Shown here: positions 63,504-64,000 of the stretch, one piece after another
How positions within the stretch are numbered: the stretch's first letter is position 1
How the letters are laid out: every line of letters starts with the position of its first letter
Assembly: GCF_018991925.1 (NCBI RefSeq)
Contig: NW_024756914.1
Coordinates: forward strand, 5,121,375-5,185,374
Source: Homarus americanus
Lineage: Eukaryota > Arthropoda > Malacostraca > Decapoda > Nephropidae
DNA length: 64,000 nt
Direction: 5' to 3'
Program-made: the position numbers and the translations under genes
The notes under the pieces: generated by a model
Told to the model about the DNA's origin: nothing
Database searches by the model: none
What the model saw: the letters and a program-made list of their open reading frames with translations, nothing else

Positions 63504-64000
63504 CTGAGGAAGGGATAAATTTCAAATTAATATTGAGTGTTCCTTCTTAGGTAACTTACTAACTACAAGTATACACAAGTGGTGACTAACATTCTCATCA
63601 GCACTTTTATAAACTACTAAGCACTACAACATTTACCCTGAGATATTCTGTTCTTCCTTTCTGATATTCACCACCTTAAGTGTTCTCTTGTTTTCTTTAG
63701 TTAACTCCCATCAAGTATAATTTTATTTGCAGACACGCACCAGCTGTCACAGTATTTATTTACACAAATAACCATAAAAATTTGTGGAAATATCATTTCA
63801 ATACTCTAATGTGACTTAAAAATAAAGAAAATACAATATAAAACTATAAAGAAGAAAAAAGAAGAGTGGGAAGTAAATTCTGTGTGGGAGAGATGGGAGG
63901 TAGGGCGGTTGAGTGGTTGGACTCGTGGCTGGACTTTAGTAGAAAATTCCCTCCCTCCGCTCTCAAAGCAACCATCACCTTGCGACCTCTTTAAAATGGC
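63504..64000 (-). other. Sequence upstream of FHIT exon E1, right edge
   Basis: An upstream exon must exist because E1 begins inside a codon, but I see no nitrilase-like or other convincing coding segment here. It probably lies beyond the window. Confidence 0.45.

Overview
This is a piece of an animal nuclear genome, most likely an arthropod and plausibly a decapod crustacean. The evidence is spliced genes with GT-AG introns of up to 11 kb, interstitial arrays of the arthropod telomere unit TTAGG, CR1-type non-LTR retrotransposons, tRNA-derived SINEs, many Tigger/pogo-like elements with TA target duplications, a hAT element, and very long micro- and minisatellites. No bacterial-style operon is present. 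The species call is inference; nothing in the window names it.

Two host genes converge. On the plus strand, nine exons from 6164 to 40271 encode the last 397 residues of an equilibrative nucleoside transporter (ENT, SLC29 family). Splice phases agree at every junction, the coding length is a multiple of three, and a TAG stop is followed by a poly(A) signal at 40388. The exon(s) for the N-terminus and first membrane helix were not found and probably lie left of the window. On the minus strand, exons between 63503 and 55233 encode an FHIT-type HIT-domain hydrolase (diadenosine triphosphatase family). One upstream exon is followed by two tandem pairs of downstream exons with identical splice phases, each pair ending in its own stop codon. 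They could be alternative C-termini of one gene, or one gene and a partial duplicate.

The rest is repeats. From 1 to 2.9 kb are two different decayed reverse transcriptases. From 3 to 5.7 kb are a 28-bp tandem array, TTAGG-like arrays and one copy of a dispersed AAT-containing repeat. ENT intron 4 is mostly an 18-bp minisatellite. Intron 5 is filled by an old CR1 copy that has itself received a Tigger-like element, a SINE and a small TA-flanked element. Intron 6 holds a second LINE (20.4-23.6 kb) and a nearly complete CR1 (25.2-28.6 kb) with an esterase-like ORF1. Intron 8 holds a roughly 6.3-kb imperfect palindrome: 166-bp arms enclose AC-rich repeats, an AT-rich minisatellite in both orientations, then GT-rich repeats.

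Between the two genes, 40.4-55.2 kb, I see no gene, only small inverted-repeat elements, an AT microsatellite and a 35-bp minisatellite. The introns of the FHIT locus hold Tigger/pogo-like elements, a SINE and a hAT element with a perfect 8-bp target duplication that carries a LINE 3' end. Long open frames across the AC/GT tracts (32.8-37.5 kb) are products of sequence composition, not genes.
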